Source of the DNA: Dasyornis broadbenti
Taxonomy: Eukaryota > Chordata > Aves > Passeriformes > Dasyornithidae
Length of the DNA stretch: 64,000 nt
Reading direction: 5' to 3'
Assembly: GCA_013397935.1 (NCBI GenBank)
Contig: VZRN01004407.1
Location: 5,440,081 to 5,504,080, forward strand
Below are positions 52,901 through 64,000 of this stretch, one piece after another (the first letter of the stretch is position 1; the number at the start of each line of letters is the position of its first letter). The notes under the pieces were generated by a model. It ran no database searches and was not told where the DNA came from. It worked only from the letters and a program-made list of their open reading frames with translations. The position numbers and the translations under genes were made by a program.

Positions 52901-54214
52901 ATAGCAGGCTTGGGCAAACAGACAGACAAGGCAGGCTGGAATGCAGTCTGTAATAAAATAGTGTCAGAAGAGGGTTATAGCAAAAGGCTACTGCATCATT
53001 TCTTCACAGAGAAGTCTAGGGCAGGTGACATATATCCCAGTTTTTTTGGTTTTCCTATGTCTCTTGTTGCAAATAGTACTTTTTTCTCAGCCTCTGCTTG
53101 TGCACTGCTAATGTGTACTAAGCTCTTTAAATATAGCAGCTACTACTACTACTAATGCCTTTCCTTTTAGCTTTGAAGTGACAGCTTCCTAGACATCAGT
53201 TAATTTTTCAGTTAACAGTAGGATGGGAAAAAAGTTTGTTTTTCTGTCTTTATATCAAAATTAAGTTAGCATTAGTGCAAACCTGAGAAAACAGGCATAG
53301 GTTTATTCCCTTTGATAGCACATGTAAAGGTTATATGCAGATTATCAAGTGCAGTTGCAATCTTAAAACAATAAAGATGGTGGTTAATTCTTATAGATGG
53401 GTTCGTAGGAAGCTGCACTTGTTTAAGCAATATAAATTATGACATAAATAATCCAAGAGTAGGTTATGACTGGCAAAACCGTAAGTGATTTTATATCTGG
53501 AAATCGATCTGTCATTGAAAATGCACCTCATCCTCATTAAAAGATTGCATAACATGCATCCTCTGTTATACAGGTATTGTCTCCCCACTTCCATTCAACC
53601 TCATTCTGTTCACTCCTGTTAAAACTCCGTTTTGTGAGGAGGGTAGAGCAATGAGGTCTGACTTGTGCTGGAGATCTGTGCACAATGGCAGGCTGCATTC
53701 ACATTCCCAACTAACTGAATCATTGAACATCAAGGCATTGAATATTTTACATCTCTTCATGAAGACTCTGTTGTTTGGCATGTGAGGAGCGAGAACCAAC
53801 TGGTGTCTAGTTCATTAGCAAAAGCAGGCTGGCAGCTGTTATGTTGATATTGCAAATAGTACTTTATCTGTCTGGGAATATAGCAGAGCACTAATTCTAT
53901 TTTTCTGTAGCGCAGATTAACTGATAATAACTCTAAGAATAACCCGAATGTGGTCCCCCCGCCTTTTTTTTTTTTTTTTTTAAAGTATGAAACCAATTTG
54001 AACGCCTGTGTTCAAAACCCTGGTATTCTCTGCTTCTCCTTCAAACCAATCTCTTCGACTAACATGTATTTGATTTTTATTACTGTTGGGCCTATGTTAG
54101 CAATGAAGTATCAGTGCGTGAATGGACATAGAGTGTGTGTTCTTTGCTACTTCACTTGTATTTCATATTGCACTCAGAGCAGTACTTAATCTCATGAGTT
54201 CCTTGTATTTCCAG
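49944..54214 (+). other. Intron, KCNMA1, before the EDEQPS exon
   Basis: About 4.3 kb of AT-rich sequence. It includes an AATAAA at 50918-50923, 967 nt after the stop of the candidate cassette frame, a TAC tract near 53140-53154 and an 18-T run at 53964-53981. It ends in the acceptor ttgtatttccag. No other exon was recognised. Confidence 0.7.
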
Positions 54215-54308
54215 TTGAAGATGAGCAGCCATCGACACTATCACCCAAAAAAAAGCAGCGAAATGGAGGCATGCGAAATTCACCCAACTCCTCACCCAAA
54301 CTGATGAG
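54215..54308 (+). CDS. KCNMA1: KCNMA1 exon EDEQPSTLSPKKKQRNGG... (RCK1-RCK2 linker)
   Basis: This 94-nt exon has acceptor ttgtatttccag and donor TGATGAG|gtaaga. The first two bases TT complete the codon begun upstream (C|TT Leu when no cassette is used, T|TT Phe after STREX), then it reads EDEQPSTLSPKKKQRNGGMR and NSPNSSPKLM, and ends AG for the next Arg. It encodes the flexible linker between RCK1 and RCK2, rich in Ser-Pro and basic residues. Splice phase is 1 in and 2 out. A +1 shift of this exon hits a stop at its end (CCCAAACTGA), so an upstream cassette with the wrong phase would truncate the channel. The following exon, expected to begin HDPLLIPGNDQ, is not in the window. Confidence 0.97.
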
Positions 54309-56029
54309 GTAAGACTGTAAGAAACTCATATCTTCATCTCTTTTCTTTCTTCCTTCCTCCTCTCCTCCCCCCACATCAAAAATAAGGGGAGGGGGTGAAA
54401 AAGAAAGATTGTTAGATGGTTTCTGAAAGGCTGAAGTATTTATTCTGTCAGCTTGTCAGCAGTTAATGATAGAGCTGAAAAAAAATTCTGTCATGAAAAA
54501 CAGTTTGAAAAGCTGTTTGAAAAATACATAGGCTTTAAAGTCTTAGCTGTCACCCTGTCCTGTCCATGTGTAGTTCTTAAACAGCAGTGGCACTAATGAT
54601 AGCACTAACCAATCAGGGGAACTCATGTGGTTAGTTTGCCTCAGGCAATTCTCTTTTTGTTGGATTCCCTCTGAGTACTGTTTTCTGTACTTAAGGCCAT
54701 ATGTGAGATGTATCATCACAATCAAAAATGAACCTGAATATTACCTTCCTTTTATCCTGTCGATTGAAATCAAATTTCTGTTAATTGATTTAGACTGATG
54801 AAAAAGTCTAATAATATATGTACTTGCCAAAGCAAAGTTCAAAACTAACGCAGTTTTAGTCAAGCTAAAAGCACATTAATTATGAAATACAGGGATTTTT
54901 AAGAGGGTAGTATACACTCTAAAAGTGGGTGATGAAAACAGCATCTTGTTAGTGATATTTTTCCCCTGTTGCTATGTGTACATTATTTTACAATAACACT
55001 TCTTTGTATAACTATGTAATTTCCTTCCATAGGACACATTACCTCTAAGAGATTTCTTAAAACTAGAACTGTAACAAGAAATTGTAATCTGTTAAAGTAT
55101 TATGTCATTTGCATTCTATCTCGCTGTGCTTCACTTTTTACCTGCTCAAGTCAGTCAGAATGAGATCCTGTAGTAGACATAGAGTTTTCAAAGAGGCTGT
55201 TCATGCTCTGATTTTGCATATCCTATGTGGCCAGGCTAGAACCTCGGTCCATAATTATCCGTAAATAGCATAGCAGAAGTTTTACACTGTGTGTGTATAT
55301 ATTTACACACACAGAGAGAAAAATGTAAACCTATTTACATATATAAACAGACACATGCAATTTGAGATTTATGTGTGTATAACTGTGTCTGCTCACAGAG
55401 GTTAAGCGAAAAAAATTGATACAAATATATAGTTCTTTCCATAAATAAAACCACTTACGATTTTTATTACCGACAATGATTTTGTTCCTTTAATGATTCT
55501 GGATACAGCTAGGTGATATTTCTCTTTGTATTTCAGTCACTAGACTGGAATTTTCTTTGGCCTGTTACAGAAGCATCCATATTTGTTTATTGTTTCGGCA
55601 ATATAGGGCATATTCAAGGACGTAACTTCTACAAATCGTCTTCATCTCTGTTTAGACTACAGAACCAAAAGTGAGATTGATTCACAGAGGGAAAATGCAC
55701 CCAGCTGTGGCTTTTTTTTTTTCCTATTGACCATCTATTTCTGTTAAATGTATCATTAAAAGTTCTCTGCCTTCCTGTTAGCTCAGCCTTGCCTATATGA
55801 CACTGATTTACATGCTTGTTTACAGTTTATGAGGAAGAATAAAATGAGCATACTGGCAAACTTCTCATTTTTATAGTGCCAGTTGACATGCTAGCATTGT
55901 TTTCAATTTACTTACCTTTGGACAGACCTCTTAATCTGGTGCTAATAGTTTTAACTACTTAAAATTTAAACATTTGGAGATTCCCCCCTTCACCTTCTCC
56001 CAAATCCTAATTTTGGGGAAGTAGAAGTA

Positions 56030-56077
56030 AAAAGAAAGAGAAGGGGAGAGAGAGAGAGAGAAAGAGAGAGAAAGAGC
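56030..56077. repeat. GA-rich simple repeat
   Basis: A purine-only tract with runs of GAGAGAGAGAGA and AAAGAGAGAG. It may be unstable in length between individuals. No function can be read from it. Confidence 0.9.
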
Positions 56078-59000
56078 TGAAACATTTGGAGCTGAACACA
56101 CTGTCCCTGTTTGCTATGTAAAGTATGCCTCATTTCTTTGATCTTGAGTAATAATAATTCTGGGGAGTTATACTGTTTTCATATGCTTCAAAGCTGTGTC
56201 AAAGTTTTGCTGCTTAAGGGTACTTCTTTATTCTATTGGCTCTTGGGTACTGAGATGACAGGTCCTCTGTACTAGGTGCAGGCTTTTTCAAGTCATAGCC
56301 TTCAGCAAAACATCAAATTACCAAATACAGGGTAACATACTTCTACACAAATGCCTTTCCTGTAGATATATTATACCATATATATTAAATACTTTAGTGT
56401 TACACGGTACATTTTATGTGCAATAGAAAGTGATGGTTTGAGGTAGCCTTAGGGGTACTTTTTTCCACAAGCAGAAAAAGCTAGTGTATACCGTATCAAG
56501 TATGGTTTTTACAGGACTTTCTGCCCGAAGGCCTTTGTAAATAAGTAATGATCAACAGATTGGCTGTGGGTTTTTGAAAAGCATGCCTGTGTCAGTTTGC
56601 ATGATGGGGGAAGATTTTCAAAGTACAGCCTGCTTTCATTGCCTGCTGAAGAGGGACTGAGGGAGAGTAGTCGTCCTGAGCCTGAGCTGTCTGCTCAGCA
56701 GCACATCAGAATTGCTAAACACAGGTTGAGCAGTGAGTGGAGAACTTGCCAGGCTTCCAAATTCAGACATTGTTTTCTTCCTCTTCTCTGTTGCTGCTAA
56801 ATTTATTCTCCAGCCCAGTGTTCGCACCCTCAGCTTCTCCCCAGACCCAACCGTCTCTTCGTTTTACTCTTTATCTGCACTGACTTAACTTTGGTTCAAG
56901 GTGCTAAAAAAGACAAAGTGGATTGAATCAGAAGAGAGCTCTGTTAAGCTTTGTTTGTAATGGTCAAGCTCTTTTTTCCTCTCTGCAAAACAAAGGTGGA
57001 CTGTATTATCTGCTATTTTGTATCCTTGTAAATTACAGAAAGTGACAGGTAGTTGTTTGCCGCCCAGAAATCTTTAGTGTATGTCAGCTAGAAGTGCCCA
57101 AGAGGTAAATCAGCTAAAGCACTGTCAATGTCTGTAGCTGGTATTTGTCTTTGGAAGTTTTTTCCTAAATTTACTTTAAAAGCTCCTTTTTCAAGTCAGC
57201 TTCGCCCTTGTCCCACCAGCCCAGAAATAGCTGGCAGAATTTTCTCAGCTGTGGTCTTAGATCCAGAGGATCTAGCAGGACCCCAGAAGATAAGAAATCT
57301 AGAGCATGAAAATGACAAATACATGAAAAATTCATTTATAAATTGAAATCCGAATTACTAATTTTGAATTGTGTTCTGAGCAGCCCTACAGTTAAAATAA
57401 TGTTGAAAATGCTGCCTAGGTTTTAGATTCCCACAGTGGCAGAGGCATAAGGGAAGAGGGTGTTATGCTATGAGACAAAACTTTATGACTTCTGCTATCA
57501 CTGGTTTAGAACAGAGGATGGAAATGGTATCACAGGGATTCCCTGGGCCCTCATGACAAGTGGTCTGACCTGGTCAGAGGGAATTTTTGAGATCTACTAA
57601 CACATGAGCAGAAATCTACATTACCAAACATAATCCAAATAGATAGATTGGAGACATCTTTTTGATGGCATCTTTTTGATGAGTCTAAATAACAATAAAT
57701 TACTGACTGGTATAAGTAGATGATTGATGTACAAATACTCTGTGTGTACATCACAGATGGTCTGGACTCATATCTAAGAAGTCACTGTTCTAACTGAATG
57801 CTGCATCCCATCAAATGACATGAGCAGAATCACACTGATGCAATACTAGAAGAGCCTAGTCAATCAGAAACAAATCCTTCAAATTCCAACAATATCTCCA
57901 AATGCAAATTAACCAGAAAAATACTCAGGATTGTCATGACTGTTTTTACCTGTTTTACATCAGCTAAAGTCTGTCCCATTAAACCCACAAGAACATGGAT
58001 GCCTTTTAAAAATAACTTAAACTCCAACAGGAAAAATAGATACTCGTGAACACAAGGACATCCTATTGCAGTAAAAAGTAAAAAGGAAATGGAAGGAAAA
58101 GGAAGGAAAGCTGTGAGCTGGAGACTAATCACATGTCAGGTGTCCTTCATGAGGTGGAGAAGAAAAGTAGAACCAATCAATGCCTCTGGTATCATGCAGC
58201 AATATCAGTTCCTGTTCATCATCTCAGTTGCAGGTTCTGATGCGTATTATTGATGAGCAGTCACAACTATAAGCAGGCTATGTTGCCTGAATATCAAATA
58301 GCAAAGCTAGTTTTTAAAAAAATATGTCATTTTGGATTCAGAATGACCAGTAAAAATGTGAAAAGCCCTGGATATGAATCAAAAAAGCCACTTAAATGAT
58401 TGTTGCTGAGCCTCAAGTCCATGCTTAATGCTTTGGTAGCTGCTACTGCATGAGTGGAATACACTGACTTGAAGGAAATGTCAGCCCAGCTGAGTCAAAC
58501 TACCTCTTAATGCAAGAACAAATAGCATATGACAGGGCCCAAGGGGCCTGAAGAGCAAACAAATAGTTTGTCCCTGTCCACTCTGGATGTAGTGGTGTAG
58601 TTGACATAGGCCTCTAGACAAGTAGCATACTCAGCAAAGGGTCATTATCATTAGTGTCCCTGATCACATAAGAATCAGAGGCATCAGAGGACACTGGGTT
58701 TTCAGTGTGTTGCCAAGGAGAATTTTGTAAGCCTGAGGATTTTTTTGATCGAGGATCTAAAATAATTCCCAACCAAACAATAAAACTTGCTCAGAAACTG
58801 TCAAGACCCAGCTAAATGATACAGAAAAAAAAGTGAGCTCTTTGGCATACGTTTCCAGAAGCCTAATGAGATTATTTATCTGAAGTTGAAGAGGAAACCT
58901 CCTGTCTTTTTTCCTGAAGTTGGATATAATATTTTAAGTATATGAACAATGGCTGTGCACAGTTATCTCCTCATCCACCCACTAAGCCATATACACTTAA

Positions 59001-59667
59001 ATGTACATACAGATTTCTGCTAGTGCCACTCAGCATGAATTTGTATTGCCTCTACCATTGTAGTGCTGCCCTTCCCTGAACTGAAACTGTGAGCTTTCTC
59101 ACAGAAACAAACAAACAAAAAAAAAAGTGATGACAGATCCAGGGAAGCATTTCTCAAGCCAAAACTGGTAAAATGAGTTGACTCTGATCATTTGCAATGA
59201 CTCCCTTAAAGCAGACATGAGGGTAAGGCTTGAAAAGGTGAAAGCCCACTGATTAACCATAATGGTATATATTTACATCCCTCAGCCTAGGAAATTTCCA
59301 TCTTGTACTCTCAAATTTATATCCTGACTTTATGTAGTGCTAATATGCAATGATAACCAAGCTGCAACCCAGGTGTATAATAGCACAATTCACTTCTTGA
59401 TTCTGTTTTACAAGTTCGCTATGCCTAACATGAACAACAGGAGTAGGGCAGTGATCACTGTGTTACCTCACACCAGTTTTTAACAATATAGAATTAAATT
59501 ATGTAAATGATAGGTGGTAGTATCTGTTAGCCTTCTGACTCTCACTACCATTGGTAGACCAGGGACTGGTAACTTTGGTTTCCTGTTTGATTTGTCTCTC
59601 TTCTTTCCATTCCTTTGTCGAAGGACTGGCTTCTTGATCTGAAGAATGGTACCTGGGTTTTGAAAAG

Positions 59668-60745
59668 ACCGTAGCGGGTTGACACTGGCTGATGCCAGAG
59701 ACTCACAAAAGCTGCTCTCTCACTCTCCCAAACAGCTGGACAAGAGAGAGAAAATGTAATGAAGGGTTCATGGGTTGAGATAATGACAGAGATCAGTCAC
59801 AAAACAGATTCGCATGAGAGGTATTAATTGAATTTATTGCTAACAAAATCAGAGCAGGATAATGACAAGTTAAAACTCCTTCCCCCCACTTCTTCCTCCT
59901 TCCCAGCTCTATCCCCTCTCTGCAGAGGTGCAGGGAGGTGAGGTATGGGGTTTATGGTCAGTGATCACACATCATTTCTTCCTGCTGCTTATGGAGAGGA
60001 GTCCTACTGTGCTCCAGTGTGGGGTCCCTCCCATGGGAGAGTTCTCCATGAACTTCTCCAATGTGAGTCCATTCCAGGGGCAGCAGTTCTCTGCCAACTG
60101 CTGCAGTCTGGGTCACTCCTCTATGGAGTGCAGGCCTTCAAGGACAGGCTGCTCCAGCGTGGGTCCTCCACAGGGTCACAAGTTCTACCAGGAAACCTGC
60201 TGCAGCGTGGGCTTCTCTCTCCATGGGTCTGCAGGTCCCTGCCAGAAGCCTGCTCCAGCATGGGCCTCCTATGGGGTCACAGCCTCCTCTCAGGCATTCA
60301 TCTTTTCCAGCGTGGATCTCTTCCATGGGCTGCAGGGAGATCTCTGCATCCCTGTGGACCTCCATGGGCTGCAGGGGGACATCCTGCTTCACCACGGGCT
60401 ACAGGGGAACCTCAGCTCTGGTGCCTGGAGCACCTCTTCCCTCACCTTCTCTACTGACCTGGATGTCTGCAGAGCTGCTTCTCTCACATGTTCTTACCCT
60501 GCGCTTCTCTGGCTGCAGTTACATCAACACAATAACTTTTTTTCCCTTCTTCTTAAATACATTAGAGGTGTTACCACCATTTCTAATTGTCCCAGCCTTG
60601 GCCAGTGACACATCCATCCTGGAGCTGGCTGGCTCTAGATCTGCTAGACATGGAGGAAGCTTCTGACAGGTTCTCAAAGAAGCCACCCCTGTAGCCCCCT
60701 TGGCCAAAGCCTGGCCAAAACCTGACCATGCAAATCCAGTACAGT
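59668..60745 (+). mobile_element. Avian LTR-like interspersed repeat with internal tandem units
   Basis: This GC-rich block in AT-rich intron begins near GGGTTGACACTGGCTGATGCC and ends near GCAAATCCAGTACA. It follows the order I recall for a repeat abundant in bird genomes and usually classed as an endogenous-retrovirus LTR: a GGTTGA...GATGCCAG start, TTGAATTTATTGC, a row of CTGCTCCAGCGTGGGTCC...CACGGG-type units, then CTTGGCCAG and AGAAGCCACCCCTGTAGCCCCC. No gag, pol or env frame accompanies it, so a solo LTR is likely. GTAG occurs on both sides (about 59669-59672 and 60742-60745) and might be a target duplication. The long open frames here (226 codons at 59928-60608 and others in overlapping frames on both strands) come from the repeat composition and are not genes. 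The family name is uncertain. Confidence 0.7.
60000..60425. repeat. Degenerate tandem array, about 9 units of 40-53 bp
   Basis: Inside the LTR-like element, a unit starting TGCTCCAGYGTGGG and containing TCCATGGG or CACAGGGTC recurs about nine times, at roughly 60009, 60055, 60099, 60149, 60199, 60251, 60303 and beyond, with unit lengths of 40-53 bp. The units have diverged from one another, so the array is old. The same array is part of the family as I recall it. Confidence 0.75.
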
Positions 60746-63700
60746 AGTTATGTTATAAACCATGGGAATAAGAACAGTATCAGGGGTTTTTTTGAGGTTA
60801 CTTGAAATCTTGCATGAGTCTTTTTGGGATGAGAGAGCAGTGTCAGGAAAGGAAAGGAGGATTTTCCAGCAGAAAAAAAAATATTATTTTTATAAAGTTC
60901 AGGCTAAGAGAAGATCCACTCAGATCAAGGCAATGGAAATTAAAAACTTTTTAGCTATAAACCAGGTTTAAAGAAAAAAATGTATTCTTATAAACATCGA
61001 CTTGCAAAAGTGGTAGCTTTAATCATAAGGTCACACACTTCATTTAAGTGACAGAAACACTCCTGTATTTTATGATGCCACTTAACTGTGGGTTTATTTT
61101 TTACAAATGAGAAATTATTTTTTCAGGTACATTCTCCTACCCCTCAAAGAGTTCTGAAGCTTCAGTAGATCTAAATGGGAAATATTAAAAACAAAAGACA
61201 CATTGACTGTGTGCCTTGTCTCCCCCTCATTAAATTGCATATGCAAGCATCTAGAAGTTAACTATTTTGTTACTTTTTTATGTGAGAGGCTTCAAGGCTT
61301 CATACTTCAGAAGCATATTCTGATCATGTCCTGAGGAATCAAGATACTTTGAAAAGCAAGATTCTTACAGTAAACAGCTTTATATCAGTGTTCTTTGTGG
61401 TCTTGATAAATTAATGTGAAATCTTCAGTGAGGCTTCTGAGAATAATAAAAGCAGCAACATCTGGGCAGAGCAAGAAGGAAGAATGGAGAATTAGCACTG
61501 TAATTCATTCCATAAACTGGACAAGGCACTAGGTACCAACCACTGTATTAGATACAGTCTTCTTCCTAGATTTAGGGAAAAAGGCAGTGTGAGATTGTAG
61601 TAATATTAGAATAGCTTCTCAATATGACAATGAAAGCATTTAGCAGTAAAATGCAGATTTTCTTTCTCTTGTCACACTGGGTTTTCTTCTCTAAAGCCTG
61701 GTGCATCTGGGCACTGAATCCTTACAAATTTCATTTCTGATTAACCTGTGAAAGGAAAGATCAGTGAGAGAGTGTCATTAGTGTAACACACATAGGCAAC
61801 AAATTCTCATTACAACTTAATGCCATCCACACAGACTGCAGGGTCACAGGGAATGGCTAATGGTAGCCGACAAATGTTGGGTGTATTAGTCACAAAACAT
61901 TTGCTGAATTCCATCAGAATGTCGTGACAACCTTCATAGCTAGTCCCAGCGAGCTGCTAGAGTCAGTGGAGTTTTCCTGTGACAAGCCGTCACTCTACCT
62001 TGGTTGAGCTTTATAGCACCAGTCAAAGCAGTCAGAGAAGATTGAAGTGACAGAGGCCCACTGAGTAAATAGTGAAACATGCAGCACATCATGAAATATT
62101 CAGCCAGGGTGTAAAAGCTCTAAATGCTTTTTCAATTATTAGCACCTGCACTGGCTGCATACATCTAACACTAACAGCATGTTAATTGCCACAATTTGTT
62201 AGAGTAGTTGTAGGAGAAATTTCAAAGGCATGAGACATTCTTTAGCGTGTCTTCAATACCTCTCTTACCTTCAGCAAATCCACTCCTTCCTCCTAAAATT
62301 AAGTATCTGTGTACATACACTTGCTAAGACACATCCACATCCCCATAGGTGAGGTAGGAAAATGCAAAATTCCTGAACTGCAGGCAGGGTGACTTTAAAG
62401 ACCCTGAATCTTGTGCAGGAGACTGCTAAACATCTTTTCATGCACAAAATCCAGATGTATTATATCTACTTGAGAAAGGCACAGTTGCAGACTTTAACAA
62501 ACACAGGTTAAAGAGGTGTTTTTCTCAGGTGTGATTTGCCATTAACTTTATATAAGGATAATTTTATTGGAAGGCAGAATAAAAAGTAGCCAAGCCATTG
62601 TCTTACTAATGTGTAAAGACTAAGAGATTACAGTTTGTTTTCTTAAAATGCCAGGGTCCTCCCTACTGGTCACACTGTTGTTGTTCCCAGTGCTCAGCAC
62701 GTGGAGTAAGTTCCACTGCAGATCAAGGAGGGTATGTTGCTCTAGTACTGAGTTTCATATGAATAATAGCAGGAGGGCTAAGACAAGGGTGACATAAGAC
62801 AAGGGTATGTTTAACAACAGACATTTAATGAGGCAGCCATTTAGTCCCAAATGGTCTTTTCAGTTCTGTCCATCCCCAGTCAGTACCCAAAAGTTTCAGA
62901 CTCAAAAACTCCAATTTTGCAGTAGTTATAAATGTGTGCTAGGGAAGTAGTGCTCTTTAAAATGTAATGTTGACTTCCTTGCGGTAGGTTTGCTGTAAGT
63001 GGGATTTATGGTTTTGCTTTAGGCTGTTGTCTTCCAGGCAAGCTTTTTGGGTTTGCAGCTGTAGCATGGCATTTAGCGTCGTTTTCAAGTTTAATTGCAC
63101 ATAAGTGGCATTATATGCTCTTCAAAACCTTGAAAAGATGGTATTTTGCTCTTCATTTTAAGTCATGCGTATGTAATATCTGCCATAAGAACCAGAGGAG
63201 CTATTTTTAAACTGGGGTTATGGATGAGGGAAATTTAACTTTGTTCCTTTCCTCCCATACAGGATATACATGCCTGTCTTTTCCTAGCTGGAATGACCAA
63301 ATGCTTTGGTCATTGCAAGTCACAGAAACCAACATCTCAATTAAAACAAATACTATTGATTTGTTGATTTAATTGACAGAAAGTACTTTTCTTCCTATGA
63401 TTTGAATTCTTGAAGCAGATGACTGCAGCCCTGGAGAGCATAATAGCTGCAGCATGAATATAAGCATTTCTACAGTAACATGCCAGTGTGACTCGAGCAC
63501 GGCTTGACGGGGCCATCTTCAAGGACGGGGAAGCAGAGAGGCCCTAGAAACATTCAGTCCGGGATTTGGCTGTAAGGGCAACAACTGTAATGCTTTGTGT
63601 AATATAAATTTTAATGGGAAGAGGGTGTCCAAATGCCTTAGGCAGATTTGGCAGCTTTGGCCTCTCTGTATGTCTATCGTAATTAATCTTTAGTATTTGC

Positions 63701-64000
63701 AAAACAGGTTTAGATCATCAGATTAATGAGGGTGTATATGTCCAAAGCAGTAATACTATTTTATCGCTCTTCTGATCAATTCAGTTTATAAGTACCTAAG
63801 TCGGTGTATCTTCTGATACGCTCAGTGACATCTGAGGACAAAGTTGGACTGTATTAGCAGTTTCCAATGTCCACAGGCATCTTCAGGGATACCTCCACTG
63901 AGACTGAAAGAACATTGATTAAAGAGAGATTAAAATAATATCTTAGCCTAGAAGATTTAAATTTAATAAACACATTTACATGTATAACCCCACAGACTCT

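Larger units (their letters stand above)
1..64000 (+). other. KCNMA1: KCNMA1 gene, internal genomic segment (BK channel alpha subunit)
   Basis: All recognisable exons in the window lie on the + strand, in the order expected for the BK (Slo1) channel protein: VFAKLKLLMIAIEYK, optional SRKR, [40 protein letters not shown], optional STREX, then EDEQPSTLSPKKKQRNGG. Each is flanked by AG and GT and the phases match. The protein is a tetrameric plasma-membrane potassium channel opened by voltage and cytosolic calcium; the part seen here is in the cytoplasmic gating ring, at the end of RCK1 and the RCK1-RCK2 linker. The pore, voltage sensor, RCK2 and calcium bowl are outside the window. KCNMA1 is preferred over the paralogue KCNU1 because STREX, the CKACH motif and the EDEQPS linker are Slo1 hallmarks. 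Confidence 0.97.
54309..64000 (+). other. Intron (5' part), KCNMA1
   Basis: At least 9.7 kb of intron after the EDEQPS exon. It contains a GA-rich simple repeat at 56030-56077, a short CA/TG patch near 55290-55310 and the GC-rich LTR-like element at about 59668-60745. No exon was found, including the expected HDPLLIPG exon. The region from about 60750 to the end shows nothing recognisable. Confidence 0.75.

Noticed and set aside
57655..57685. Direct repeat of CATCTTTTTGATG
   Set aside because: Only two copies of a short word; consistent with slippage.
59928..60666. Long overlapping open frames (226, 170 and 147 codons on +, 85 on -) as a possible gene
   Set aside because: They lie in overlapping frames on both strands of a GC-rich tandem array within an LTR-like repeat, with no recognisable domain. 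Repeat composition explains the lack of stops.
54309..64000. Search for the next KCNMA1 exon (HDPLLIPGNDQ...)
   Set aside because: No sequence resembling it was seen; the exon must lie further downstream.

Overview
The window looks like bird genomic DNA. It holds a CR1 LINE 3' end with the avian-type ATTCTATGATTC tail, an antisense CR1 reverse-transcriptase relic, and a GC-rich LTR-like repeat of a kind common in bird genomes. The rest is AT-rich intron. The species cannot be fixed from the sequence.

All recognisable coding sequence belongs to one gene on the + strand: KCNMA1 (Slo1, the BK large-conductance calcium- and voltage-activated potassium channel alpha subunit). The window covers the stretch that encodes the C-terminal part of the RCK1 domain and the RCK1-RCK2 linker of the cytoplasmic gating ring. 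This is the main region of BK splice diversity. Four exons look like body exons: 1602-1670 (VFAKLKLL...), 14380-14466 (ILINPGNH...), 17122-17198 (CKACH haem motif) and 54215-54308 (EDEQPS...). Two known types of optional exon lie between them: a 12-nt microexon at 5817-5828 that adds SRKR, and the 174-nt STREX exon at 26587-26760. All splice phases join cleanly.

Layout: 1-1601 intron; 1602-1670 exon; 1671-14379 intron with the SRKR microexon, a 12-bp hairpin and a CR1 3' end; 14380-14466 exon; intron with the antisense CR1; 17122-17198 exon; a 37-kb interval up to 54215 holding STREX and a third, unrecognised candidate cassette; 54215-54308 exon; 54309-64000 intron with the LTR-like element. 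The next expected exon (encoding HDPLLIPG...) was not found, so it probably lies beyond the window.

The most interesting item is at 49650-49943. It is a splice acceptor followed by 100 open codons in exactly the frame needed to follow the haem-motif exon. Two phase-compatible donors could join it to the EDEQPS exon. Its start (KNAAR...FKN.T.N) faintly resembles the human 29-residue insert at the same splice site as I recall it. It may be a long, lineage-specific or undescribed BK cassette of 43 or 98 residues. The STREX acceptor also carries a perfect match to the CaMKIV-responsive RNA element (CACATNRTTAT).

No second gene, tRNA, rRNA or promoter was recognised. The remaining open frames in the introns look like chance or repeat-derived frames.
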